5,687 bases of DNA from Methylovulum sp. (GCA_004299465.1 SCST01000479.1:1-5687); one strand, 5' to 3'. Counted from the stretch's first letter, positions 1 through 5,687 are shown. Notes: generated from the letters alone by a model not told the origin. Program-made: numbers and translations.

Positions 1-479
1 GCGGCAACAAACAACTCATAACAGACTACTTGCACAGCAGCGGCGATATTTAACGAACTGTACTCGGCGTTACAGGGAATGCGTAGCAAAAAATGACATA
101 AATCCAATTCGTGATTTTTTAATCCCGAGTTTTCGCGGCCAAAAATAATCGCTACCGATTGCTTAGGTTCATTAATGACGATGTTTTCAGCACACGCCCT
201 GGGCGTCATTTCCGGCCAACTGATGGTTCTGCACCGGGCGCTGGCGCCAATAACCAACTGGCAATCCGCTATGGCCTCCTGCAAACTTTGACATACCGTC
301 GCCCGCGCCAATACATCATCGGCGCCGGAGGCCCTCGATGTCGCATCCGCACTGGGGAAAATTTTAGGCGCAACCAGCCATAAATTATTCATTTTCATAT
401 TCTTCATCGCACGGGCAACGGCGCCAATATTTCCAGGGTGCGTTGTTTCGACAAGAACAATTTTTATATGAGACAGCAA
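1..479 (-). CDS. trmJ: TrmJ, tRNA (cytidine/uridine-2'-O-)-methyltransferase (partial, 3' end off left edge)
   Basis: SPOUT-family methyltransferase that uses S-adenosylmethionine to 2'-O-methylate position 32 of certain tRNAs in the cytoplasm. The 159 visible codons cover essentially the whole catalytic SPOUT domain; the C-terminal helical extension (E. coli TrmJ is about 246 residues) lies off the left edge. The start is a TTG at 479-477, giving an N-terminus L-L-S-H-I-K-I-V-L-V-E that matches E. coli MLQNIRIVLVE without a gap. An AAGGA ribosome binding site sits 7 bases upstream, and no in-frame ATG is available there. Visible family motifs are HPGNIGAVARAMK (residues 14-26, including R23, equivalent to the proposed catalytic arginine of E. 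coli TrmJ), FGRENSGLKN in the middle, and the SAM-binding knot segment NAEYSSLNIAAAVQVV near the end. The gene is divergent from suhB, as in enterobacteria. The reading frame is continuous and looks functional. The function assignment is by family; the motifs are seen directly. Confidence 0.93.
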   Translation of the reverse strand, partial: MLSHIKIVLVETTHPGNIGAVARAMKNMKMNNLWLVAPKIFPSADATSRASGADDVLARATVCQSLQEAIADCQLVIGASARCRTISWPEMTPRACAENIVINEPKQSVAIIFGRENSGLKNHELDLCHFLLRIPCNAEYSSLNIAAAVQVVCYELFVA

Positions 480-565
480 CGTACCATCCTTCGTAGAAAA
501 AGTCGGAAAGTTTACCAAAAGATTTGCTATCCTATGAGTTTTAATCAGCTCTTTAATTCAGCACT
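480..565. promoter_or_regulatory. trmJ-suhB divergent intergenic region (promoters expected)
   Basis: These 86 bases separate two divergent genes, so each gene should have its promoter here or overlapping its neighbour's 5' end. On the plus strand, TTTACC (511-516) and TATGAG (533-538) are spaced 16 bases apart, each matching 4 of 6 consensus positions. An overlapping extended -10 candidate, TGCTATCCT (525-533), is an alternative for suhB. On the minus strand I see no convincing -35/-10 pair; TAAACT (515-510) is the best -10-like hexamer. The region is AT-rich compared with the flanking genes. That promoters exist here is inferred from gene orientation; the exact boxes are weak. Confidence 0.4.
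487..491 (-). promoter_or_regulatory. Ribosome binding site deciding the TTG start of trmJ
   Basis: The minus strand reads AAGGA, a strong Shine-Dalgarno match, followed by a 7-base spacer and then the TTG at 479. It supports the rare start codon over a second in-frame TTG further upstream (in the CTTTTGG run near 515-520), which has no such site and would add residues absent from E. coli TrmJ. Confidence 0.65.
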
Positions 566-1360
566 ATGCAACCCATGTTAAACACCGCCGTCCGCGCAGC
601 AAGAAGCGCGGGCGATTTGATTCTTCGCTCGTCCGACAATATCGGCCACCTGCGCATCGACCAAAAAGGCAAAAACGACTACGCCAGCGAAGTCGACAGG
701 ATGGCGGAGCGGGAAATTATTAACATCATCAAAGCCGCTTATCCCGAACATGCCATCCTTGCAGAAGAAAGCGGCAGTCATCAAGGCAATGATTATGTCT
801 GGATAATAGACCCGCTGGACGGCACCACCAACTTCCTGCACGGTTTCCCCCAATACGCCGTCTCCATCGCTTTAAAACACAAAGGCAGGCTCGAAGTCGG
901 CGTGATTTACGATCCCTTACGTGATGAATTATTCACCGCCAAACGCGGCGGCGGCGCCATGCTGAATAACCGCCGCCTTAGAGTCACGCAACAAAGCAGC
1001 TTGAAAGGCGCATTAATCGGCACCGGTTTCCCTTTTAAAACCGATCAACACCTGAACGCTTATGTCGGCATGTTCCGCACATTAACGATGGAATGCGCCG
1101 GCATCCGCCGCGCAGGTGCGGCAGCGCTGGATTTGGCTTATGTCGCCGCCGGGCGGCTGGACGGCTTCTGGGAAATAGGCATTATGGAATGGGATATGGC
1201 GGCCGGCATCTTATTGATCAAAGAGGCGGGCGGCGTCGTCACCGACTTCTCGTTTAATGACAACTACCTGCAATCAGGCAATGTCATTGCCGGCAGCCCT
1301 AAAATGCACCAACTCATGTACCAATTGATTGAGCCGCATGTGACGGGTAGTTTGAAATAA
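566..1360 (+). CDS. suhB: SuhB, inositol-1-monophosphatase family protein
   Basis: Mg2+-dependent phosphatase fold of the inositol monophosphatase family. In E. coli, SuhB hydrolyses inositol-1-phosphate and also acts, independently of catalysis, as a Nus-factor partner in ribosomal RNA antitermination. The protein is 264 residues (E. coli 267) and complete. The start M-Q-P-M-L-N-T-A-V-R-A-A-R matches E. coli MHPMLNIAVRAAR, which fixes the ATG at 566 although no strong ribosome binding site is visible. Metal and phosphate ligands are intact: AEES (E67, E68), the signature DPLDGTTNF (D82, D85) and WDMAAG (D210). The RR pair at 181-182 corresponds to R183/R184 of E. coli SuhB, within the conserved stretch leading to ALDLAYVAAGRLDG. 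The gene is divergent from trmJ and converges on the DUF45 gene with 16 bases between stop codons. The sequence cannot show whether the metabolic or the RNA-related role dominates here. Confidence 0.95.
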   Translation: MQPMLNTAVRAARSAGDLILRSSDNIGHLRIDQKGKNDYASEVDRMAEREIINIIKAAYPEHAILAEESGSHQGNDYVWIIDPLDGTTNFLHGFPQYAVSIALKHKGRLEVGVIYDPLRDELFTAKRGGGAMLNNRRLRVTQQSSLKGALIGTGFPFKTDQHLNAYVGMFRTLTMECAGIRRAGAAALDLAYVAAGRLDGFWEIGIMEWDMAAGILLIKEAGGVVTDFSFNDNYLQSGNVIAGSPKMHQLMYQLIEPHVTGSLK

Positions 1361-1376
1361 ACATGACAGCGAAGCA

Positions 1377-2090
1377 CTATAAGCCCTGCATCAAATGACC
1401 GCCATGCTGTTTTAACCAGCGCCTCTGGTGTTGGTAATCCGGCAAATGTTCGGCGACCAAATCCCAAAAACGCGTGGAATGATTCCTGACCCGGATATGG
1501 CAAAGTTCATGCACGACGACATATTCGAGCACTTCGGGCGGGGCCATGATGAGCAACCAGTTGATGTTGATGTCATTATGGATGCCGCAACTGCCCCAGC
1601 GGCTTTTTTGGGTCTTGATGATGATCGAGCGCGGCAGCAACTGTTTTTTACCGGCATGGCGTTTTACCAGTTGCTCCACATGCAGGCGGGTTTGCGTTTT
1701 CATCCAGCTCGTCAATGCGGCTTTTATCACGTCGCTGTATTCCGTCATTAACAAGGCTTCCGGGATATGGGCTGTAAACGCGTCGGTAAAGCTGATTTTT
1801 ACGCGCTTTAATTTTGTTGGCGTAATGCTCAGTTTATACGCCGTACCTTGATAGCTGATGTCCACGCCTTCACGATAAAAAGCCGGTGCAGGTGGGCTGG
1901 GCTGCTGGCTGACGACCTTGTTGACGGCCGAAATAATCCATTGCTGCTTTTCGCTGACAAATTGATGCAGCCGGTGCTCGGCTATCTGCGGCGGAGCGAC
2001 GACTTCTATTTTATTCGTTGTGACGATAATCTTCGCTCGGGTCGCCCGCCGGCTGCGCCGGATGCTATACGAAAAAGGCAGGTCGGACAT
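1377..2090 (-). CDS. DUF45/YgjP-like (SprT-type) zinc metallopeptidase
   Basis: Protein of about 237 residues of the YgjP-like metallopeptidase domain family (PF01863). The zinc site is visible: VVHELCH (HExxH; H194, E195, H198) followed by RNHS with H204 as the likely third ligand, then the conserved FW. The second family signature, KSRWGSC, precedes it at about 162-168. The N-terminal half begins with an RRSRRATRAKI-type basic strand typical of this family. There is no signal peptide or membrane segment, so it should be cytoplasmic. Substrates are unknown; annotations vary between SprT-like protease and M48-type peptidase, and I make no specific claim. It is the last gene of the minus-strand cluster, starting 2 bases after the eutC stop if the ATG at 2090 is used. 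A TTG at 2096 would add two residues and overlap the eutC stop as TTGA. Neither start has a clear ribosome binding site, suggesting translation coupled to eutC. I prefer the ATG. Confidence 0.85.
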   Translation of the reverse strand: MSDLPFSYSIRRSRRATRAKIIVTTNKIEVVAPPQIAEHRLHQFVSEKQQWIISAVNKVVSQQPSPPAPAFYREGVDISYQGTAYKLSITPTKLKRVKISFTDAFTAHIPEALLMTEYSDVIKAALTSWMKTQTRLHVEQLVKRHAGKKQLLPRSIIIKTQKSRWGSCGIHNDININWLLIMAPPEVLEYVVVHELCHIRVRNHSTRFWDLVAEHLPDYQHQRRWLKQHGGHLMQGL

Positions 2091-2092
2091 GG

Positions 2093-2893
2093 TCAATCGA
2101 GTAAAAAGTTGGCTTGCTGTTGATTATCCAGTGCTGCATCAGTGGTTTCGTCTTTTAGACTAACGCCGGAAAGTTGCAGCTTTTCGGCTTCGTTAAGCAA
2201 AAACAGTAATTTCTTCAATGCCTGTTCATAACTCAAGCCCTTGCTGTGGATATTGGAAATGCAATTGCGATCGGCATCGGTGCTGACGCCCGGTTTGGCC
2301 CGGTAAGTGAAGTAAATGCCCATGCTGTCGGGTGAGCTCAAACCGGGGCGTTCGCCGACCAGGACAATGCAAAGCCTGGCGGCATAGTATTCGGCAACAG
2401 CATCGCCAACGGCTACCCGCCCATGTTTGACGAGACAAACTGGCGGCAGCGCATAAGCGTTTGCCTTTAGTTCGGGCAGCAATAAATCCAGAAAAGGTTC
2501 GGCGTGATGTGCTATGGCTTTAGACGATAAGCCGTCGGCAACCACGACCACCGCATCGGCTGGACGGTTTGCGTTACGCTGTAAACAGGCCATAGCCGAT
2601 GCATTTAACAAGCGCCCGAGGTCAGGGCGCTGCAAATACATACGTTGGTTTTCTGCCTGTGTTTGTAGGCTCAAGGCCTGGTGGCCTTGCGCAGATAAGC
2701 GTTGTGCGAGACCGGCAAAATCCAGCGGGATATTGACTGCATCGCGGGCCAATGCGTGCGCATGCGAAAATTCCAGGCAGGCTCGGGTCGTAAGGCTCAT
2801 GCCCGCACGCCCTAAGGCAATGCGCGCCGGCGTGAATTGGGCCAGGCTGTGCCACGGATCTGCGGGGATTATTGTATTCTTGTTGTCGCTCAT
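2093..2893 (-). CDS. eutC: EutC, ethanolamine ammonia-lyase small subunit
   Basis: Small (beta) subunit of adenosylcobalamin-dependent ethanolamine ammonia-lyase, which with EutB converts ethanolamine to acetaldehyde and ammonia and helps hold the cobalamin cofactor. It is 266 residues, shorter than E. coli EutC (about 295), because it lacks the long N-terminal extension associated with microcompartment-targeted versions. Conserved blocks are FTPARIALGRAG (20-31), VVADGLSSKAI (117-127), the cobalamin-side loop GERPGLSSPDSMGIYFTY (180-197) and RNCISNI (209-215). After LSGVSLKDE the last 18 or so residues are a polar tail rich in D and Q, not part of the recognisable domain. The ATG at 2893 lies 6 bases after the eutB stop, and an AGG overlapping that stop codon sits about 9 bases upstream as a ribosome binding site. 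Co-translation with eutB fits the need for equal subunit numbers. Confidence 0.96.
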   Translation of the reverse strand: MSDNKNTIIPADPWHSLAQFTPARIALGRAGMSLTTRACLEFSHAHALARDAVNIPLDFAGLAQRLSAQGHQALSLQTQAENQRMYLQRPDLGRLLNASAMACLQRNANRPADAVVVVADGLSSKAIAHHAEPFLDLLLPELKANAYALPPVCLVKHGRVAVGDAVAEYYAARLCIVLVGERPGLSSPDSMGIYFTYRAKPGVSTDADRNCISNIHSKGLSYEQALKKLLFLLNEAEKLQLSGVSLKDETTDAALDNQQQANFLLD

Positions 2894-2899
2894 CTAGCG

Positions 2900-4306
2900 C
2901 TACCTATCCAGTTTTTGTAAAGCCGGTTTAAATAAGGCCGGTATTTCACGCTGTGGCAGCAATTGATTATCGGCATTGAAAATCCGGTGCTGTTGCAGCC
3001 ATTGCTCAAATTCGGGCGCGGGTCTCAGGCCCAGCACTTGGCGCAAGTACAGCGCATCATGGAATGACGTCGATTGGTAATTGAGCATCACGTCATCGGC
3101 ACCGGGAACGCCCATGATAAACGTGCCGCCGGCCACGGCAAACTGCGTCAGCAGCATGTCCATATCGTCCTGGTCGGCTTCAGCATGGTTGGTGTAGCAG
3201 ACATCGCAGCCCATAGGCAGGCCCAATAATTTTCCGCAGAAATGATCTTCCAAGCCGGCGCGGATGATCTGCTTGCCATCGTAAAGATATTCCGGGCCGA
3301 TAAAGCCGACGACAGTATTGACCAGCAACGGTTTAAATTTACGCGCGACCGCATAAGCCCTGGCTTCGCAGGTTTGCTGGTCTAAACCCTCATGGGCGTT
3401 GGCAGACAGCGCGCTGCCTTGCCCGGTTTCAAAATACATGCAGTGATCGCCCAACATGCCGTTTTCAAACGCGCTGCCGCGTTTAAGTTCCAGTGCGGCC
3501 AACCGGGCTTCGCTTAATAAATCCAGGTTGATGCCGAAGCTGTCATTGGCTTTTTGTGTCCCGGCTATCGATTGAAACACCAAATCGACCGGCGCGCCTT
3601 GGGTAATGGCTTGCAGCGTCGTCGTCACATGCGCGAGCACACAGGCTTGCGTCGGGATTTGATAACGTTCGATCACGTCATTCAGCAAGTGTAGCAAGCG
3701 TAAAGTCGCTTCAAGATTGTCAGAAGCCGGGTTGATGCCGATAACGGCGTCGCCGCAGCCGTACAGCAATCCGTCCAGCAGGCTGGCGGCAACGCCGGCG
3801 GGATTATCGGTAGGATGGTTGGGTTGCAGGCGCGTGGACAGGCGATATTCAAGGCCAATCGTGCCGCGGAAGCGGGTAATCACGCGGCATTTTTTAGCGA
3901 TCAGGATCAAGTCCTGGATGCGCATGATTTTCGAGACGGCGGCGGCCATTTCCGGCGTCACGCCAGGGGCTAAGGCGCTTAGCGCTTCGGTGGTCGCCTG
4001 TTCGGATAGCAGCCAGTTGCGAAAATCGCCGACTGTTAAATGGCTGACCGGAGCAAATGCTACGCTGTCATGCCCGTCGATAATCAAGCGCGTCACTTCA
4101 TCCTGTTCATAAGGCACCAATGCTTCATTGAGGAATTGTTTCAGCGGCACATCGGCAAGCGCCCATTGCGCCGCGACCCGTTCGAGATGGTTAACGGCAG
4201 CGACGCCGGCCAGGAAATCGCCGGAACGCGGCGGTGTAGCCTTAGCCATCAGGTTGCGCAGGGTTTTAAAATCGTAGGTCAGATGGGAGAGATGGGTTTT
4301 GTACAT
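2900..4306 (-). CDS. eutB: EutB, ethanolamine ammonia-lyase large subunit
   Basis: Catalytic (alpha) subunit of adenosylcobalamin-dependent ethanolamine ammonia-lyase, a TIM-barrel radical enzyme. It is 468 residues (E. coli 453) and complete. Aligning by eye with E. coli EutB, all five known substrate contacts are kept: R159 and Q161 in STRLQPN (R160, Q162 in E. coli), N192 in IGINP (N193), E293 in YFETGQGSALSA (E287) and D368 in MGCDVCYTNHA (D362). Other strongly conserved blocks include RSGDFLAGVAA near 27-37, IPTQACVLAHVTT near 217-229, NTVVGFIGPEYLY and QIIRAGLEDHF. Compared with E. coli there are about 7 extra residues between the EAR helix (266-268) and catalytic E293, around SAFENGML. 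The start ATG at 4306 gives an N-terminus of the usual length; the ribosome binding site is weak (GGATAAG about 7-13 bases upstream). It is the first gene of the cluster with eutC and the metallopeptidase gene. No EutA reactivase gene is in view. Confidence 0.97.
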   Translation of the reverse strand: MYKTHLSHLTYDFKTLRNLMAKATPPRSGDFLAGVAAVNHLERVAAQWALADVPLKQFLNEALVPYEQDEVTRLIIDGHDSVAFAPVSHLTVGDFRNWLLSEQATTEALSALAPGVTPEMAAAVSKIMRIQDLILIAKKCRVITRFRGTIGLEYRLSTRLQPNHPTDNPAGVAASLLDGLLYGCGDAVIGINPASDNLEATLRLLHLLNDVIERYQIPTQACVLAHVTTTLQAITQGAPVDLVFQSIAGTQKANDSFGINLDLLSEARLAALELKRGSAFENGMLGDHCMYFETGQGSALSANAHEGLDQQTCEARAYAVARKFKPLLVNTVVGFIGPEYLYDGKQIIRAGLEDHFCGKLLGLPMGCDVCYTNHAEADQDDMDMLLTQFAVAGGTFIMGVPGADDVMLNYQSTSFHDALYLRQVLGLRPAPEFEQWLQQHRIFNADNQLLPQREIPALFKPALQKLDR

Positions 4307-4314
4307 GATTGACT

Positions 4315-4324
4315 TATCCGGATA
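4315..4324. repeat. 10-base palindrome TATCCGGATA next to the eutB ribosome binding site
   Basis: Perfect 10-base palindrome ending 9 bases before the eutB ATG and overlapping the only purine-rich stretch (GGATAAG) that could serve as its ribosome binding site. The core CGGATA recurs near 4372-4378. With no loop it cannot fold on itself well in RNA, so a DNA-binding site or chance are the alternatives. Confidence 0.3.
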
Positions 4325-4405
4325 TTCGGGATGTTCAAGTTAGCATTGCGTTATGAAAGCGGTGTTATACACGGATACGGGATTTGAATCCATAACTGCG
4401 CGCGT

Positions 4406-4417
4406 CCACTATAGTGG
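4406..4417. repeat. 12-base perfect palindrome CCACTATAGTGG
   Basis: Perfectly self-complementary 12-mer, 11 bases past the stop codon of the GGDEF-EAL gene and about 100 bases upstream of the eutB start. As RNA it could form only a 4-bp stem with a TATA loop and it has no following T-run, so it is a poor terminator. Its position just upstream of the candidate eutB -35 box suits a dimeric regulator's operator. No regulator is assigned. Confidence 0.45.
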
Positions 4418-4428
4418 CGTACAAAACC

Positions 4429-5687
4429 TCATCGATGTCTGCCAAACTCATCAGCGACAGCAGGATGGCCGAAATAATAGCCCTGAAAAATAGTGCAGCC
4501 TTTTTCCACCAGGAAGTTTAGCTGCTGTTCGGTTTCCACGCCTTCTGCAATCACATTCAAGCCCAGGTTTTTCGCCATCGCAAGAATGGTTTCGACAATG
4601 ACGGCATCATTCGAATTTTGATTGATATGCCTGACAAAACTTTGGTCAACCTTCAATTGGCTTAACGGGAACCTGGTCAGGTAGGCCAGTGATGAATAGC
4701 CGGTGCCGAAATCATCAATGCTGATACTGATGCCAAGCTCGGTCAACAACTGCATTTTAGCGGCCGTAACAAGGACATTATCAATGAGGATGCTTTCTGT
4801 TAATTCAATCATCAACGACGACGGTGAAATGTCGGCATCTTGAATGGCTTGCTTGACCTGGTCAACAAAATCCTGCTGCTGAAACTGCCGCGAACTGACG
4901 TTGACGGCAACATGGCTAAGCCCCAATCCTTGCCTGTGCCATTCTTTTACCTGCCTGCAGGCCTCTTGCAGGACCCAGCTCCCGATAGGCAAAATCAGGC
5001 CGGTTTCTTCGGCGATAGGGATGAAATCCAGCGGCGAAATTTTGCCTTTTTCGGGGTGCATCCAACGGATCAGCGCTTCTGCGCTCAGTATATTGCCGTC
5101 AAGATCAACCTGCGGCTGGTAATACAGCACAAATTGTTGCTGATCGACGGCGATCCTGAGGCTGTTTTCAAGCTGCAGGTATTTGTCGGCCGCTTCCTGC
5201 ATGCTTTGATCGAAAAAACTGATGGTATTCCTGCCTTTTTCCTTGGACTGGTACATCGCGGTATCGGCCTGCTGTATCAGTTCCGTCGCCTCTTCCCGGC
5301 AAGTGCCGGAAAACAGTGTAATGCCCATGCTGGCGCTGAAATAATGCTCGTTATTTTTCAGCAAATAGGGCTGGTTTAATGCCTGCATCACTTTCTCTGC
5401 GACATTCAATGCGTTATTGGTGGCGTCATCAATAGCGTCGGCATTCGTATTGATTAATATGACAAACTCATCGCCCCCTAAACGGGTGGGCATGTCCTCT
5501 TCACGAACCGCTTTCCTCAGCCGGTTGGCGACTTGCACCAATAATTCATCGCCGATATGGTGGCCTAATGAATCATTAAGCATTTTAAAGCGGTCCAGAT
5601 CGAGGAAGATAATCGCGCCATAGGTGTTCTTGCGCTTTGCCTGGATCATAGCCAGCTCTATTCTTTCGAGCAGCAGGCGCCGGTTCG
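4429..5687 (-). CDS. GGDEF-EAL cyclic-di-GMP turnover protein (partial, 5' end off right edge)
   Basis: C-terminal 419 codons of a protein with a diguanylate cyclase (GGDEF) domain followed by a phosphodiesterase (EAL) domain. The reading frame is open to the right edge: the residues NRRLLLERIELAM lie upstream of the internal ATG at 5649 and match the usual LPNRR start of a GGDEF domain. That ATG is therefore not the start, and any sensory part is outside the window. The GGDEF active-site motif is intact (codons at 5478-5464), as are FLDLDRFK for metal binding and an inhibitory-site RxxD (REED) exactly five residues before GGDEF. The EAL domain is also complete by motif: EAL (5079-5071), NVSSRQF, ELTES, DDFGTGYSS, LKVDQSF, AEGVET and FQGYYF. 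It ends shortly after FGHPAVADEF, the normal EAL terminus. Both activities are possible; such tandem proteins are often biased to one. It is co-directional with eutB, 122 bases upstream of it. Confidence 0.95.
   Translation of the reverse strand, partial: NRRLLLERIELAMIQAKRKNTYGAIIFLDLDRFKMLNDSLGHHIGDELLVQVANRLRKAVREEDMPTRLGGDEFVILINTNADAIDDATNNALNVAEKVMQALNQPYLLKNNEHYFSASMGITLFSGTCREEATELIQQADTAMYQSKEKGRNTISFFDQSMQEAADKYLQLENSLRIAVDQQQFVLYYQPQVDLDGNILSAEALIRWMHPEKGKISPLDFIPIAEETGLILPIGSWVLQEACRQVKEWHRQGLGLSHVAVNVSSRQFQQQDFVDQVKQAIQDADISPSSLMIELTESILIDNVLVTAAKMQLLTELGISISIDDFGTGYSSLAYLTRFPLSQLKVDQSFVRHINQNSNDAVIVETILAMAKNLGLNVIAEGVETEQQLNFLVEKGCTIFQGYYFGHPAVADEFGRHR

Larger units (their letters stand above)
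4307..4428 (-). promoter_or_regulatory. eutB upstream region with candidate promoter
   Basis: These 122 bases lie between the GGDEF-EAL stop and the eutB start, both on the minus strand, and are the only room for a dedicated eut promoter. The best sigma-70-like candidate on the minus strand is TATAAC (4369-4364, 5 of 6 matches) with TGGATT (4392-4387, 3 of 6) 17 bases upstream, giving a leader of roughly 50 bases. Two perfect palindromes flank this candidate (4406-4417 and 4315-4324). I see no sigma-54 box, no hairpin plus T-run terminator for the upstream gene, and too little room for a full cobalamin riboswitch. Transcription could therefore also read through from the GGDEF-EAL gene. Confidence 0.4.

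Noticed and set aside
159..383. Plus-strand open frame of 74 codons opposite trmJ
   Set aside because: It is antisense to a clearly conserved trmJ frame, has a low-complexity arginine- and glycine-rich product, and resembles no family.
2514..2897. Plus-strand open frame of 127 codons opposite eutC
   Set aside because: Antisense to conserved eutC; the product is alanine-, arginine- and cysteine-rich with no family signature.
3717..4312. Overlapping plus-strand open frames opposite eutB (3717-4112 and 4040-4312)
   Set aside because: Antisense to the well-conserved eutB frame, with no ribosome binding site or recognisable domain.
4364..4400. tRNA T-arm-like stretch on the minus strand (ATGGATTCAAATCCCGT)
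   Set aside because: It resembles a T-arm with a TTCAAAT loop, but the closing pair is A-C instead of G-C, and no matching acceptor strand, D-arm or anticodon arm lies upstream. It is better read as a chance inverted repeat (GGATT/AATCC).
4307..4428. Cobalamin riboswitch upstream of the B12-dependent eutB
   Set aside because: GCCACTATAGTGG superficially recalls a B12-box-adjacent motif, but no B12 box is seen and 122 bases is too short for the usual structure of about 200 bases. Riboswitches of this class normally control cobalamin synthesis or uptake genes.
4840..5379. Plus-strand open frame of 179 codons opposite the EAL domain
   Set aside because: It is long, but fully antisense to an EAL domain with every motif intact, and its product has no recognisable domain; a mirror frame of a conserved gene.
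4429..5649. Treating the ATG at 5649 as the true start of the GGDEF-EAL gene
   Set aside because: The frame stays open to the window edge and the upstream residues NRRLLLERIELA are conserved GGDEF-domain sequence, so this methionine is internal.

Overview
The window reads as an ordinary chromosomal segment of a gammaproteobacterium. The main evidence is the left-hand pair: the tRNA methyltransferase gene trmJ transcribed leftwards, divergent from suhB transcribed rightwards. Enterobacteria have the same arrangement, and both products align residue for residue with the E. coli proteins at their starts. Base composition is close to balanced and similar across all genes, with no transposase, integrase, tRNA gene or repeat array to suggest a mobile island. 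The deduced EutB resembles the Pseudomonas-like, environmental type of ethanolamine ammonia-lyase. A free-living aquatic or soil gammaproteobacterium, possibly a methanotroph-type lineage, is a guess only; the sequence does not fix the family.

Layout from left to right. Positions 1-479 (minus) hold the N-terminal SPOUT domain of TrmJ, cut by the left edge. Positions 480-565 are a short divergent promoter region. Positions 566-1360 (plus) hold a complete suhB. After a gap of only 16 bases it converges on a compact minus-strand cluster that reads from 4306 down to 1377: eutB (4306-2900), eutC (2893-2093) and a DUF45/YgjP-like zinc metallopeptidase gene (2090-1377). Gaps within the cluster are 6 bases between eutB and eutC and 2 bases between eutC and the metallopeptidase gene, or a 4-base overlap if an upstream TTG is used. 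Positions 4307-4428 are the only other noncoding stretch and must carry any local eutB promoter; it contains two short perfect palindromes. Positions 4429-5687 (minus) hold the C-terminal part of a GGDEF-EAL cyclic-di-GMP protein, cut by the right edge.

How the genes fit together: eutB and eutC encode the large and small subunits of adenosylcobalamin-dependent ethanolamine ammonia-lyase, which converts ethanolamine to acetaldehyde and ammonia. No microcompartment shell gene, EutA reactivase, ethanolamine permease, aldehyde dehydrogenase or eut regulator is visible in the window. This looks like the minimal, compartment-free form of the pathway, with any partner genes elsewhere. The tightly coupled metallopeptidase gene has no known role in ethanolamine use. 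trmJ and suhB are housekeeping RNA-related genes. The GGDEF-EAL protein keeps the catalytic motifs of both domains.

I found no convincing previously undescribed system. The points most worth a second look are the eutBC-metallopeptidase coupling, a short insertion in EutB just before its catalytic glutamate, and the palindromes upstream of eutB.
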